Positions 41,916 through 52,684 of a stretch of 64,000 bases of DNA are shown here, in pieces. The stretch is taken from the NCBI GenBank assembly GCA_001829315.1, contig MIAY01000008.1:62001-126000 (forward strand), given 5' to 3'. The position numbers were made by a program, and so were the translations under genes. This DNA is from Spirochaetes bacterium GWE1_32_154. Its GTDB lineage: Bacteria; Spirochaetota; GWE2-31-10. The notes beneath the pieces were generated by a model. The model made no database searches and was not told where the DNA came from. It saw only the letters and a list, made by a program, of their open reading frames with translations. The stretch's first letter is position 1, and the number at the start of each line of letters is the position of its first letter.

Positions 41916-41997
41916 TATAGAGTTTCTCTCATTTATTTAAAAGTAAAAACTTAATTTTTTTCTTTTAAAAAATAATTTATTAGTATATATAGAGAGC

Positions 41998-42564
41998 ATG
42001 AAACATTTATTTTATTTACTATTTTTGTGTATGACATTAATACTTTTTTCAAATGATATTCCAGTACCGGAAAATAACTATTTGTATACTGATTTTACTT
42101 TTGAAAGAACTTCGCCATTTTTAAAAAAACCAGTAACAGGCAGTGGTAGAATTCTTATGGACGGTAAAAACCATTTTATATTTAAACAAATCAAACCAGT
42201 ATTAATTACTATTAAAAAAATATCCGGTGAGATTAGTTTTCAGAAAGGTGATGCTAAGCCCATTACTATTAATGCTATGTCTGATGATATGGATAACGGA
42301 AATATCGCTATTTTATTTTCGGGGGATTCTGCAAGAATTTCCGAATTATTTAAACTAACACATTCAACCATTCAAGGAAAAGATTATTTTGAATTGATAC
42401 CAAGAGAAAGTATGCTTTCTTTAAAAACAATTCAAATTATACATATTGTAAGTAAAGCAGATAAAATTGAAAATATCAAAATTGAATATAAAAATAAATC
42501 TACAATTACATATTCTTTTTTCAATGCTGTAACAGGAATAAAGCCCGATGAAAAAAATTTTTAA
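41998..42564 (+). CDS. LolA-like periplasmic outer-membrane lipoprotein carrier
   Basis: Signal peptide; TDFTFERTSPFLKKPVTGSGRILMDGKNHFIFKQIKP resembles the LolA fold; 17-bp overlap with the downstream RND/MMPL gene. Confidence 0.7.
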   Translation: MKHLFYLLFLCMTLILFSNDIPVPENNYLYTDFTFERTSPFLKKPVTGSGRILMDGKNHFIFKQIKPVLITIKKISGEISFQKGDAKPITINAMSDDMDNGNIAILFSGDSARISELFKLTHSTIQGKDYFELIPRESMLSLKTIQIIHIVSKADKIENIKIEYKNKSTITYSFFNAVTGIKPDEKNF

Positions 42565-44857
42565 CATTAAAAATAGTATATTTTTAGGAATTGTTATTAT
42601 TTCTGTAGTATTGCTTGTTTTTTCTGTTTCAAAATTAAAAATTGACTCAACTATTTATTCACTTTTACCGTCTGATGATGTTTTAGCCCGATCTGTTGCA
42701 TTAACTTCACATTCATCTGTTGCTGATAAAGTGATACTCTATATTAATGTTGATAATAAAAGTAAACTTGATCAGGCTATAGATGAAACTGATCGGGTAC
42801 TTGAAAAATATTGTTTTTTAACAGGAACATTACCGACAACTGAAGAGATCGCTGAAATTCGAAGTTATATTCAAACTAATTCATTACTACTCTATCCTTA
42901 TGATGTTCTTTCAAATCCATTTACCGATCAGGAAATATCAAAACGTTTGACCGCTAAATATGAATACTTGTTAAGTTCCCCCTTTGAAGATATTTCCGAG
43001 CCTTTTTTTACGGATCCGCTTAATTTAAGTCTTGATATATTAAAAATGCAGTTTTCTGCAGGTGATTTTTTATCTGTTTATAAGAATGGGATTCTTTCAG
43101 AAGATGGCAAATCTTATATTCGAATATTTTCAGCGGGTTTTTATCCTGAGGATTATTCGAAGTGTATTCAATTAAAAGATCTTGATACAGAAATCAGGAA
43201 AGTAAGTAAACTTTCTTCTTATAATTCTTTTGTCTTTTCAAGTCATTTATATTTTTTGGAAAGTTCCACAACAATTCAAAAAGAAGTTCTTTTTATATCA
43301 TTTATTTCTATTATTTTAACAATTTTGATTTTCTTATATTTTTTCAAAAGTTTATCCCTGATGTTTTATAGTTTTTTACCAATTGTTTCTGGTATAGCAT
43401 TAACATTTTTTATGATAATGATATTCTATGGTAAATTTGGTGCAATTGCTTTAGCTTTTGGTGCTACTTCTGCCGGTATTTGTATTGATTATTCAATTCA
43501 TTTTATATCAAAACTGGAGTTATATTCCACTCTTAAAACATTTCGCAATAAAATCGGTTTATCAATCATTTTAGGGTGGATTACAACGGTTATTTCATTT
43601 GCAATTTTACCCTTTTCCGGAATCGGGTCGCTTAAAGAAATAGCTGTATTTGGTATATTAGTCGTTACATTTTCTTTTTTATTTTCATGGTATGTTTTAC
43701 CTTTTTTTGTAAAACCTGAAAATAATAATTTTAAAATTGTAGTAATTGATTTTCTTTCATTTTCTAAAACTAAGTTCGGTACAATTATTACTTTTATATC
43801 TATATTTTTTATAGTTCTATCAATCTTAATTTCATTATTTATAACGTTAGAAGATAATCCCTTCGGTTTGGATATGAATCATAAACAGTTGGATGAATCA
43901 AGTAAGCTAATAATGGATGATTTTGGTCAATCGACAGATAATGTTTTTATTGCCTTTAAAGGAAATAGTAAATCTGAAGTCATTTCAGAAAGTATTAAGG
44001 CAACAATTGCATTATATACAACTAATCCTGATTTATTATTTTTAAATCCCGGTTTATTTATACCAACTGAAGAAATAATTAAAAACAGATTTGAATATAT
44101 ACGAAATAATTTTTCTTTGGACAAATTTAATAAAACTCTTTTTGACTCACAATTTACTTCAGATGCATTTATGCCTTTTGTTTCAAAATATAATGATATT
44201 CTTAATAATAAAGTGGTAATTAATTCAGCTCCAAACTACTTTGTAAAAGAGTTAGAAAAATCTATTGTTGAATATAAAGGTCAATTTTACTTTATGGTTC
44301 ATATAGGAAATCGATTAAAAGAAAAAGAAGTGAGTCAAATATTAAATAAACATACTATAAATTTTATCACCGTTGATATATTAAAAGATAGTGCAAAAGG
44401 TCTTTTAGTTTTTGAGCAAAAAACAATAATTTTAGTTTTTATCTCAATTTTTATTATTTTCCTTTTACTTTTTGTAATCTATAAAAATATATTAGTCGCA
44501 TTTTCAATGATTTTACCACCTGTAAGTGGTTTATGTATGGTGCTTGCTTTTACTGTTATTACCGGAAACTCAATAAATATTATGCATTTAACAGCTCTTA
44601 TTCTCATTGTTGGAATTGGTGTTGATTATGGAATATTTGTTTCATCACTTTGGGCAGGCAATTCATCTGAGGTTGAGAAAAATAGAACAATACAATCAAT
44701 TTTATCATCAGGTTTGACAACAGTAGCCGGTTTTGGAGTATTATCTTTTAGTACTTCTAAAGCATTATTCAGTTTAGGTAGTTCAATGGCAATCGGTATT
44801 GTAACTGCGTTTCTTACGGCCTATTTAATTATTCCTATAATAGTAAGAAGAAAATAA
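42548..44857 (+). CDS. RND/MMPL-family exporter
   Basis: Two repeats of a large extracytoplasmic domain plus TM cluster; FGATSAGICIDYSIHFISK and ILIVGIGVDYGIFVSSLW TM signatures. Confidence 0.88.
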   Translation: MKKIFNIKNSIFLGIVIISVVLLVFSVSKLKIDSTIYSLLPSDDVLARSVALTSHSSVADKVILYINVDNKSKLDQAIDETDRVLEKYCFLTGTLPTTEEIAEIRSYIQTNSLLLYPYDVLSNPFTDQEISKRLTAKYEYLLSSPFEDISEPFFTDPLNLSLDILKMQFSAGDFLSVYKNGILSEDGKSYIRIFSAGFYPEDYSKCIQLKDLDTEIRKVSKLSSYNSFVFSSHLYFLESSTTIQKEVLFISFISIILTILIFLYFFKSLSLMFYSFLPIVSGIALTFFMIMIFYGKFGAIALAFGATSAGICIDYSIHFISKLELYSTLKTFRNKIGLSIILGWITTVISFAILPFSGIGSLKEIAVFGILVVTFSFLFSWYVLPFFVKPENNNFKIVVIDFLSFSKTKFGTIITFISIFFIVLSILISLFITLEDNPFGLDMNHKQLDESSKLIMDDFGQSTDNVFIAFKGNSKSEVISESIKATIALYTTNPDLLFLNPGLFIPTEEIIKNRFEYIRNNFSLDKFNKTLFDSQFTSDAFMPFVSKYNDILNNKVVINSAPNYFVKELEKSIVEYKGQFYFMVHIGNRLKEKEVSQILNKHTINFITVDILKDSAKGLLVFEQKTIILVFISIFIIFLLLFVIYKNILVAFSMILPPVSGLCMVLAFTVITGNSINIMHLTALILIVGIGVDYGIFVSSLWAGNSSEVEKNRTIQSILSSGLTTVAGFGVLSFSTSKALFSLGSSMAIGIVTAFLTAYLIIPIIVRRK

Positions 44858-44903
44858 CTATTTATTGAGCTTCTCTTTGAAATTAATACTATTTATAACA
44901 GTT

Positions 44904-46109
44904 TTAATTGTTTTCTTTGCCGACTGTTGATCTTAAATTATCTATCTTTGATTCATCAAGAATAATCTTTTCTATTATCCCAAGATATCGTGTTATTTGA
45001 TGATAGTAATCACGTCCGGTTTTGTATAAACCGAGGAATTCATTACTAAAGAATTTAAATGTATCATAATCTAAAAAGTAATTAAGGTTTATATTTACAG
45101 CATTTTCAAATTTTCTTGCTGCAGGACCTTGATAATCCATATCCTGCCATAAAAAATCAAAATCCCATGCTCCAATTTTTTGAACTTTATCGTCGTAAGA
45201 AAAAAGTTGTACATGTTCGACAGGGTAAAGAGGAATATATTCTCTTCGCGGGGTATTAAGAGTAAATAATAATTGAACATTATATTCTTCTCTTAAAAGT
45301 TGATTAGAAACAAGTATCATTATATTTCCGCCATGACTGTGGCCAATTAAATTAATTGGTATATCTTTTAGTTTTTTTCCTGTTCGCAAAGATTTTGAAA
45401 AACACATTGATTTAATCCGATTGGTAAAGTTATTTGCTGCTGCTTTTCTTGCTTTATCATTATTTTTACCAACCCAGCTTAAAAATATTGATTCTTTTGA
45501 GTTAAAAATTGAACCAAATTCTTCAGTGTATTTATAACTATTTGCTAATTTATCAGTACTAAAAAAATATTGTGATTCAGGACCCTGTTTGGATATTCTG
45601 GTACCATTGGTTACAAATGTAAGACTATCTTTGTCGAGGTTCATGATTATTCTTTTAAATTCATTGATGGAATCTTCAGTTTTTTCTTCAACGTAAGATT
45701 CTTGTCTATAGTTTTTTCTTTCAACTAAATATTCTTTACGTAATTCTTTTCTATGTTTAAGTAATGATTCATATTCTTCATTGGTAATAGCAGCATCCAT
45801 AAGAGAATCAATCTTTTCAAGATTTTTTTTTCTTTGAGCTCTTAATTCTTTTCTGGTTTCTTTTTTTTCTCTTTTTAATTCATTAAATATATTTTTTTGA
45901 GTGTCTTTATCAAGATCAGTTGTTTGTAAATATGAAAAATTTTTTAATCTTTTATTTAAATCTTTTATTTCATCTTTTAATTCGACAATTCTTTTCTTTC
46001 TCAATGCAGGATTATGCTCATATAACTTAATAATATCGGAAGTCTGATCGGGATAAAGTGAAAACAGTGATATAATAAAAATATAAAGAATGCATATTAC
46101 TTTTTTCAT
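44904..46109 (-). CDS. Secreted alpha/beta-hydrolase-like protein
   Basis: Signal peptide; nucleophile elbow IPINLIGHSHGGNIMILV; start overlaps the rnfB stop by 4 bp. Confidence 0.7.
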   Translation of the reverse strand: MKKVICILYIFIISLFSLYPDQTSDIIKLYEHNPALRKKRIVELKDEIKDLNKRLKNFSYLQTTDLDKDTQKNIFNELKREKKETRKELRAQRKKNLEKIDSLMDAAITNEEYESLLKHRKELRKEYLVERKNYRQESYVEEKTEDSINEFKRIIMNLDKDSLTFVTNGTRISKQGPESQYFFSTDKLANSYKYTEEFGSIFNSKESIFLSWVGKNNDKARKAAANNFTNRIKSMCFSKSLRTGKKLKDIPINLIGHSHGGNIMILVSNQLLREEYNVQLLFTLNTPRREYIPLYPVEHVQLFSYDDKVQKIGAWDFDFLWQDMDYQGPAARKFENAVNINLNYFLDYDTFKFFSNEFLGLYKTGRDYYHQITRYLGIIEKIILDESKIDNLRSTVGKENN

Positions 46110-46963
46110 ACTTTTTTTTGTAAATCCTTATTTAATGTATCTAGTACAAAAACTTTTTGATCAATAATTGGTATTATAACACTGGTAGGGCATTTAATTG
46201 CAGCATTCTTTAAGTCAACTGTATTGGTATATTTAATTTCAGCAAGATTATTTATTACGACAATTCTTGTCGGATCACCGGTTATTTTTTCGCAAATTTT
46301 GCAGGCAATACATCCTTTTTTACAAATTTCCCGAACAGTTTTCCCATCATTATGACTTGAACATGCAACAAAATGACCACCGTTCACAGGTACCATTTTT
46401 ATAATATTTTTCGGGCAAACTGATACACATCTTTTACAACCTACACAAATACTACTGTCAATCCAAACCCGATTAAGTGAATCACGTTTTATTGCTTCGA
46501 CCGGGCACACTTTTATACAGTCACCTTTTCCTTCACAACTGTACTTACACGTTTTTTCACCCTGAAAAAAATTAGACATTGTTAAACAATCATCCTCTCC
46601 GTTAAAATCGTAATCTTTGCTGGCTATTGCATCATCTCCCATACAAAATACTTTTGCTACAATTTTATCAGAAAAGTCTGAATTTTTCCCTAATAAAAGA
46701 TTTAGTTTTTCAACTAGCGATTTTCCGCCGGGTGAACAAAGGTTTATTTCAATGTTTGTGTTTTTAGATAAGGCATCAGCGTAACCGGCACACCCGGGGT
46801 ATCCGCATGCTCCGCAATTTACTCCCGGTAATAATTCTGTTATTTTTTCAACAACCGGATCTATTTTTATTGTAAAAATATTTGAAATGAAAGATAGGAA
46901 TAAACCTAAGAAAAAGCCGATTAGTGTTAGTAAAAGCACTCCAACTAATAAATCTATAATCAT
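46106..46963 (-). CDS. rnfB: Rnf complex subunit B
   Basis: LLPGVNCGACGYPGCAGYADAL plus two 4Fe-4S motifs; operon context. Confidence 0.95.
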   Translation of the reverse strand: MIIDLLVGVLLLTLIGFFLGLFLSFISNIFTIKIDPVVEKITELLPGVNCGACGYPGCAGYADALSKNTNIEINLCSPGGKSLVEKLNLLLGKNSDFSDKIVAKVFCMGDDAIASKDYDFNGEDDCLTMSNFFQGEKTCKYSCEGKGDCIKVCPVEAIKRDSLNRVWIDSSICVGCKRCVSVCPKNIIKMVPVNGGHFVACSSHNDGKTVREICKKGCIACKICEKITGDPTRIVVINNLAEIKYTNTVDLKNAAIKCPTSVIIPIIDQKVFVLDTLNKDLQKKV

Positions 46964-46981
46964 ACATAACCTCTTTATATC

Positions 46982-47575
46982 TTATTTAAAAATATCTAAC
47001 ATTGATCGATCAGCTGCTAAAAATGCTAAAGCCATTAAACCAGCTGAAATAAATGCTATTGGAACACCTTTGAATGCTTTCGGTATAGTCGCTAAATCAA
47101 GTTTTTCACGAATCGTCGACATTAAAAATAATGCTATTAAAAAGCCGACTCCACCTGAAAACCCATGAATCAATGATTCTATAAAATTATAATTTTTATT
47201 AATATTTAATAATGCAACTCCAAGAACTGCACAATTTGTCGTTATTAACGGTAAATAAATACCAAGTGCATTATAGAGAAATGGTAATTGTTTCTTTAAA
47301 ATTATTTCTATAAACTGTACAATTGATGCTATTATTAAAATAAAAAATATTATTTTCAAATATTGTAAATTAAATGGTACTAAAAGATATTTATAAATAA
47401 GGTAGGTTACCATACTGCCTAATGTCATTACAAAAATAACGGCTAAACCCATACCAAGAACACTGTCAAGTTTTTTACTAACACCAATAAATGGACAAAT
47501 TCCTAAAAATTGTGAAAAGACAAAATTATTTATAAAAATTGTGCCAATGGCTATTGCAATTATCTCACCACTCAT
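46982..47575 (-). CDS. rnfA: Rnf complex subunit A
   Basis: NNFVFSQFLGICPFIGVSKKLDSVLGMGLAVIFVMT, ITTNCAVLGVAL. Confidence 0.95.
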   Translation of the reverse strand: MSGEIIAIAIGTIFINNFVFSQFLGICPFIGVSKKLDSVLGMGLAVIFVMTLGSMVTYLIYKYLLVPFNLQYLKIIFFILIIASIVQFIEIILKKQLPFLYNALGIYLPLITTNCAVLGVALLNINKNYNFIESLIHGFSGGVGFLIALFLMSTIREKLDLATIPKAFKGVPIAFISAGLMALAFLAADRSMLDIFK

Positions 47576-48282
47576 TATTTATCTCCATATTTTTTTTTAT
47601 TCTCAATGTTTTGTTTAAATGCTAAGATCAAACCCAATATAAAAAAAGCACCTGCAGGCATGGTAAATATTTTTGCACCGCTATAAATATTGAATCTAAA
47701 AATTGATAATGTCGGGTTATCAGCATTTTTTAGAAAAGTTAAAATACCAAGTCCAAAATCAGAGAAGTCAATTTTTAAGGTACCGGGAAATTCTCGAAGT
47801 AAAGATATTAGAATGAGTGCGAAGGTAAAACCTAAGCCCATACCTAACGCATCTAATATTGATTTTCCGGCTGTGTTTTTTCCGGCAAATGCTTCTGCTC
47901 TTCCTAAAATAATACAATTTACTACTATGAGCGGTAAAAAAACTCCGAGTGAATTAGTTAAAAGCGGAAGATATGCTTGCATTAATAAATCAATTGTTGT
48001 AACAAATGACGCTATAATAACAATGTATGAAGGTATTCTAACTTTTGTAGGAATGAAATTTCTTAACAATGATATTAAAAGATTAGAAAATAGTAAAACA
48101 AAAGTTGTTGCAAGCCCCATCCCAATTCCATTTGCTACTTTAGTAGTAACTGCCAGGGTAGGACACATGCCGAGTAACAGGATGAGTGCAGGGTTTTCTT
48201 TGAGTAACCCATTGGTAAAATAAAGAATATTTTTTTTAAATAAACTGTTTGATTTATTTTCCTGTATTATTACATTGTCCAT
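47575..48282 (-). CDS. rnfE: Rnf complex subunit E
   Basis: NPALILLLGMCPTLAVTTKVANGIGMGLATTFVLL, VNCIILGRAEAFA. Confidence 0.95.
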   Translation of the reverse strand: MDNVIIQENKSNSLFKKNILYFTNGLLKENPALILLLGMCPTLAVTTKVANGIGMGLATTFVLLFSNLLISLLRNFIPTKVRIPSYIVIIASFVTTIDLLMQAYLPLLTNSLGVFLPLIVVNCIILGRAEAFAGKNTAGKSILDALGMGLGFTFALILISLLREFPGTLKIDFSDFGLGILTFLKNADNPTLSIFRFNIYSGAKIFTMPAGAFFILGLILAFKQNIENKKKYGDK

Positions 48283-48292
48283 TTTTACCTCT

Positions 48293-48859
48293 TTATAATT
48301 GTTTCATTAAAGAAATGGCTCGAGCTACAGCTTCTGTTATGCCATTAAACGTTATTGTCGCACCTGTTACGCCGTCGGGTGTATTTAAAAATTCCGGACT
48401 TACCATTGATTTTTTAATTGGAAAAGGCTTGTCATCTGTGTTGGTATTTACAAACATGTCCATCGACTTTTGATTTTCCCATTTTTTACCAAATCCCGGT
48501 GTTTCTGAATTTTTTAATAATTTAATATTTTTAATTTTTAAATTTTTTTCAAAAGCAATTAGCAACGCTATTTCACCGCCAAATCCGGTGCCATTAATTA
48601 ACGTTATATAGCCGATCATTTTTTGAGTGCTATTATACACTTCAAAATAGAACTCATCAGATAATTCATTATTTTTATTAAAATGATTTTTTTTAAATGT
48701 TACACCATCAGCAAATAATTCTTTATTTGCGGCTTCCATTTTCAGTTGATTCGATAATTTAATTTTTTTATCAGTAAATAAATTAACAATACTCAAAAGT
48801 AAGACGGCCACTAAACAAATAGAACCAAGTTTTAAAGCTATAATTAAATCTTTTTTCAT
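48293..48859 (-). CDS. rnfG: Rnf complex subunit G (FMN-binding)
   Basis: LKNSETPGFGKKWENQ; DGVTGATITFNGITEAV flavinylation-type SGAT/TGAT motif. Confidence 0.93.
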   Translation of the reverse strand: MKKDLIIALKLGSICLVAVLLLSIVNLFTDKKIKLSNQLKMEAANKELFADGVTFKKNHFNKNNELSDEFYFEVYNSTQKMIGYITLINGTGFGGEIALLIAFEKNLKIKNIKLLKNSETPGFGKKWENQKSMDMFVNTNTDDKPFPIKKSMVSPEFLNTPDGVTGATITFNGITEAVARAISLMKQL

Positions 48860-49908
48860 TATTTAACCTCCTTACTTTTTTCAAAACCAAATGGTTTGAT
48901 TTTAACAAATCTATCGATAGCAGGAGTGAGCATATTCATGAATAAAATTGCAAGACTGACCCCTTCAGGATATCCGCCTTTCATTCTGATTATCATTGTT
49001 AAAAAACCGCATCCAATGCCAAAAATAATTCTTCCCTTTTTTGTTATTGGTGTTGTAACCATATCGGTTGCCATGAAAAAAGCACCTAAAACTATTCCCC
49101 CGGTTAATAAATGAAATACAAAATCTCCGGTGAAAAAGCCTTTTCCATATAATGTACCATCAAAAATCCATGCAATAATTACCACTGTTCCGATAAATGA
49201 AAATGGTATGTCTATAGTTATTATACCCCTATAAAGTAAATATAATGCACCAATGAGCAGCAAAAATATTGATACTTCACCAATAGAACCACCTTTATAT
49301 CCAAAAAAAAGTTTTGTATAATCGATATCAATTTTTAATATTTCTTTTGGTAATGATTGAAGTAAGGAAAGAGGGCCTGAAAAATTTGAACTGATACCTT
49401 CCATCAGGGCTGATTTTACAGCTAATAAAGGTGTTGCAGCTGTAGTTCCGTCTAATGTAAATGGAGTAGACCATGTAGTCATTTCTTTACCCCATGCAAC
49501 AAATGCAAAAATACGACCGGCTATAGCAGGATTTGCCCAGTTTTGACCGAGACCGCCAAAAGCATGTTTTACTATACCTATTGCAAAAATAGCACTGATT
49601 ATCGGTATGTACAAAGGAACTGAAGGTGCTAATGTCATGGCGAGTAATAAACCTGTTAATACAGCAGAGCCGTCATTTATTGTTATTCTCTGATTTCTTA
49701 ATTTCTGGGCTATTATTTCTGTAATTACTGAGGTGACGATAGATGCTACAATAATATTAAGTGCATTAAAACCAAAACTTAATACTCCAAAGAGTGCTGC
49801 CGGTATCAAAAAAATTATTACTGTCCACATAATTGATTTTGTAGACTCATAATTTTGAATATGGGGTGAAGAAGATACTAATAATTTATTTGAATTATTA
49901 TTGTTCAT
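48859..49908 (-). CDS. rnfD: Rnf complex subunit D
   Basis: NDGSAVLTGLLLAMTLAPSVPLYIPIISAIFAIGIVKHAFGGLGQNWANPAIAGRIFAFVAW; GTTAATPLLA. Confidence 0.95.
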   Translation of the reverse strand: MNNNNSNKLLVSSSPHIQNYESTKSIMWTVIIFLIPAALFGVLSFGFNALNIIVASIVTSVITEIIAQKLRNQRITINDGSAVLTGLLLAMTLAPSVPLYIPIISAIFAIGIVKHAFGGLGQNWANPAIAGRIFAFVAWGKEMTTWSTPFTLDGTTAATPLLAVKSALMEGISSNFSGPLSLLQSLPKEILKIDIDYTKLFFGYKGGSIGEVSIFLLLIGALYLLYRGIITIDIPFSFIGTVVIIAWIFDGTLYGKGFFTGDFVFHLLTGGIVLGAFFMATDMVTTPITKKGRIIFGIGCGFLTMIIRMKGGYPEGVSLAILFMNMLTPAIDRFVKIKPFGFEKSKEVK

Positions 49909-49910
49909 TT

Positions 49911-51242
49911 TTATTTCCTTAAAACAATTTTATTTATCATATTTTTTCCCAGTCTGAAATTTTGAACTAAAGGAATTTTAGCAGGACATGACCATGCGCA
50001 AGCACCACACTCTTTACAATTTAACAAACCTTCTTCATATGCTTTTGTATATAAGTGATTATTTATATATTTATTAAGAACTGTAGGAACTAACCCGAAT
50101 GCACACGATGAAATACATTTTCCGCAATTTATACAAACTGCTTCTTTTTCAAATTTACTTGATTCATCTTCTGTAAGGCATAAAATACCTGATGTTCCTT
50201 TTGTAACCGGAATATCCAGTGACATTTGTGCAAAACCCATCATCGGACCGCCAATAATTACTTTTTTTACATTTCCGGTTAATCCGCCACACTCATCAAT
50301 AATTTCTTTGACAGGTGTTCCGATTTTAACATAAAGATTTTTCGGGTTTTTTATTCCCGGTCCGGTTACCGTTACAACTCTTTCAATAAGTGGTTTATCA
50401 TTTACAATCGCTTCTTTTATAGCGATAACCGAACTTGTATTTATGACAACAATACCGATATCTGAAGGCAGTTTCCCTATGGGTAATACTTTTTGTGTAA
50501 CAGATTTGATAAGTTGTTTTTCATCACCCTGGGGATATTTCACTTTTAGTGAAATAACTTTAAAAGGATATCTGTTTTCACATAAAGCTTTTACTCTTTT
50601 TATTGCATCTTTTTTATTGTTTTCAATACCGATATATACATTTTTAGCTTCAATAACTTTATTTGCAATAAGAATTCCTTCAAGAAAACTTTCAGTTTTT
50701 TCGAGTAAAAGTCTATGATCGCATGATAAGAACGGCTCACATTCAGCTGCATTAATTATCATTGTATCAATTTTTTTTCCTTGAGGAACTGTTAATTTAA
50801 CATATAATGGGAAAGTTGCTCCACCCATTCCAACAATGCCTGCATCACGGATTTTATTAATTATATCTTCTTTGCTAAGTGAAAGGTAATCGGATAATTG
50901 TATGTTTTTTCCTGATTTTCTAAATTCACCATTTAATTCAATAACAACTACTTTAGATAGTTTCCCGTTTGAAATATACATATCTTTGATGTCAATAACT
51001 GTACCGGGTATTGATGAATGAATTGTTGATGATATAAAACCGTCACCAATAGCAATAATTTGACCTTCCTCAACATGATCACCAATGGAAACAATAATCT
51101 TTGCAGGTTTTCCAATGTGTTGACTGACAGGAATGTATGCAATGTTTGGTATATCAGCACTTTCGATTTTTTTTGTATTAGTTAATTTTTTATAGTCTTC
51201 AGGATGAACACCATTTGGTCCGAATGATTTAGAGAAAAACAT
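49911..51242 (-). CDS. rnfC: Rnf complex subunit C
   Basis: GIVGMGGATFPLYVKL, INAAECEPFLSCDHRLLLE, CINCGKCISSCAF, CKECGACAWSCPAKIPLVQ. Start at ATG 51242 with an AAGGA Shine-Dalgarno. Confidence 0.95.
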   Translation of the reverse strand: MFFSKSFGPNGVHPEDYKKLTNTKKIESADIPNIAYIPVSQHIGKPAKIIVSIGDHVEEGQIIAIGDGFISSTIHSSIPGTVIDIKDMYISNGKLSKVVVIELNGEFRKSGKNIQLSDYLSLSKEDIINKIRDAGIVGMGGATFPLYVKLTVPQGKKIDTMIINAAECEPFLSCDHRLLLEKTESFLEGILIANKVIEAKNVYIGIENNKKDAIKRVKALCENRYPFKVISLKVKYPQGDEKQLIKSVTQKVLPIGKLPSDIGIVVINTSSVIAIKEAIVNDKPLIERVVTVTGPGIKNPKNLYVKIGTPVKEIIDECGGLTGNVKKVIIGGPMMGFAQMSLDIPVTKGTSGILCLTEDESSKFEKEAVCINCGKCISSCAFGLVPTVLNKYINNHLYTKAYEEGLLNCKECGACAWSCPAKIPLVQNFRLGKNMINKIVLRK

Positions 51243-51383
51243 ATTTATCCTTGATAGATAGTATTTTTTTTTTAAATATATCAAAGTTCATCTTAAAGTG
51301 TCAATAGAATATTATAATAAAATAATATATAGGCTGAAGCTTTGTGTAAAAATACCTTATTTAATGAGTTTTTCTAAGAATAC

Positions 51384-52556
51384 TTAATATTTATTTAAAA
51401 ATTTACCTTTATCAATAAGTTTAATTTTTGTTTTATGAACAGTTCTGTTATTGATATAGGTTACATTAATAACATCACCGATTTTTGCATCTTTTAGTGC
51501 ATTTACCAGAGAAGAATAATCAGTAATTTGAATGTTATTAATTTGAGTAAGTACTTCACCGCCAATGTAAATAATTTTATCTCCATAAACAGCTCTTCTG
51601 CTACCACCACGAAGTCCTGATTTATATGCTTCACCATTTTGTGCTACTTGCATGACCATGAGCCCCTGATCAATACCTAGTTCGAGTGCCCTTGAAATTC
51701 GGGATGTTACCGGTAAAAAAGTAGCATCTATCCAGCCTCTTTTTACATAACCATATTGTATTAATTCAGGAACTACTTCTTTTACCCTGTCAATCGGGAT
51801 AGCAAAACCAATACCGACACTTCCTCTTGATGGTGAAACAATCATAGTGTTAATGCCGATTATTCTTCCTGACGAATCTAAAAGCGGACCACCTGAATTT
51901 CCCGGATTAATTGATGCATCTGTTTGGATTGCTCCGTCAATAACATTTCCTGATTCTGTTTTTATACTTCTTCCAAGGGCTGATATAATACCTGAGGTAA
52001 GTGTTCTGTCATATCCAAAAGGATTCCCGATTGCAAAGACTTTCTGACCGATTTTTAATGATGTTGAAGTTCCTATTGTTATAGGCTGCAAATCTTTAGG
52101 AGGGGATATGAGTTTAATTACTGCTAAATCATTTTCAGGATCAGTTCCGATAATTTGTGCTTCATGAGTATCTCCATCACCGGATAATGTAACAAGTAAT
52201 TTATCGGCATTTCCTACCACATGATAATTTGTAACAATATAACCCTTTGAATCAAGGATAACTCCCGAGCCCTGACCTTCACTTGTTTGAGGGACAACAT
52301 CAAAAAAATAATTAATATACTCGGTTTTATAACTTGTAATATAAACAACTGCATGACTTGTTTTCTCGTACAATGCAATAGTCTTTTTTTCTTCTTCTTC
52401 TAATTCTGATTCATCAGAAACTAAAGCCGTATGTGATGAGTCAGTGTTGTTTTTGATATATATCTGTTTTGGTTTGTCTTGATATTGAATGTAAGAAAAT
52501 ATCATAACACCGGAAATCACAAGGCACAGTAGTAAAACGTTTTTATATAATTTCAT
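51384..52556 (-). CDS. HtrA/DegP-type serine protease with PDZ domain
   Basis: VTNYHVVGNADKLLV, NDLAVIKL, QTDASINPGNSGGPLLDSSGRIIGINTMI. Confidence 0.95.
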   Translation of the reverse strand: MKLYKNVLLLCLVISGVMIFSYIQYQDKPKQIYIKNNTDSSHTALVSDESELEEEEKKTIALYEKTSHAVVYITSYKTEYINYFFDVVPQTSEGQGSGVILDSKGYIVTNYHVVGNADKLLVTLSGDGDTHEAQIIGTDPENDLAVIKLISPPKDLQPITIGTSTSLKIGQKVFAIGNPFGYDRTLTSGIISALGRSIKTESGNVIDGAIQTDASINPGNSGGPLLDSSGRIIGINTMIVSPSRGSVGIGFAIPIDRVKEVVPELIQYGYVKRGWIDATFLPVTSRISRALELGIDQGLMVMQVAQNGEAYKSGLRGGSRRAVYGDKIIYIGGEVLTQINNIQITDYSSLVNALKDAKIGDVINVTYINNRTVHKTKIKLIDKGKFLNKY

Positions 52557-52684
52557 ACAAACTCCAACAATGTAGTAGTTTTTTTGTAAATAATAAAAAA
52601 TTATGTATTATAAGGATAATTTATCTTTTCTTTATGGTCAATAGATGTTAAAATATATTTACATTTCTAAGATGAGGTGGCAAT

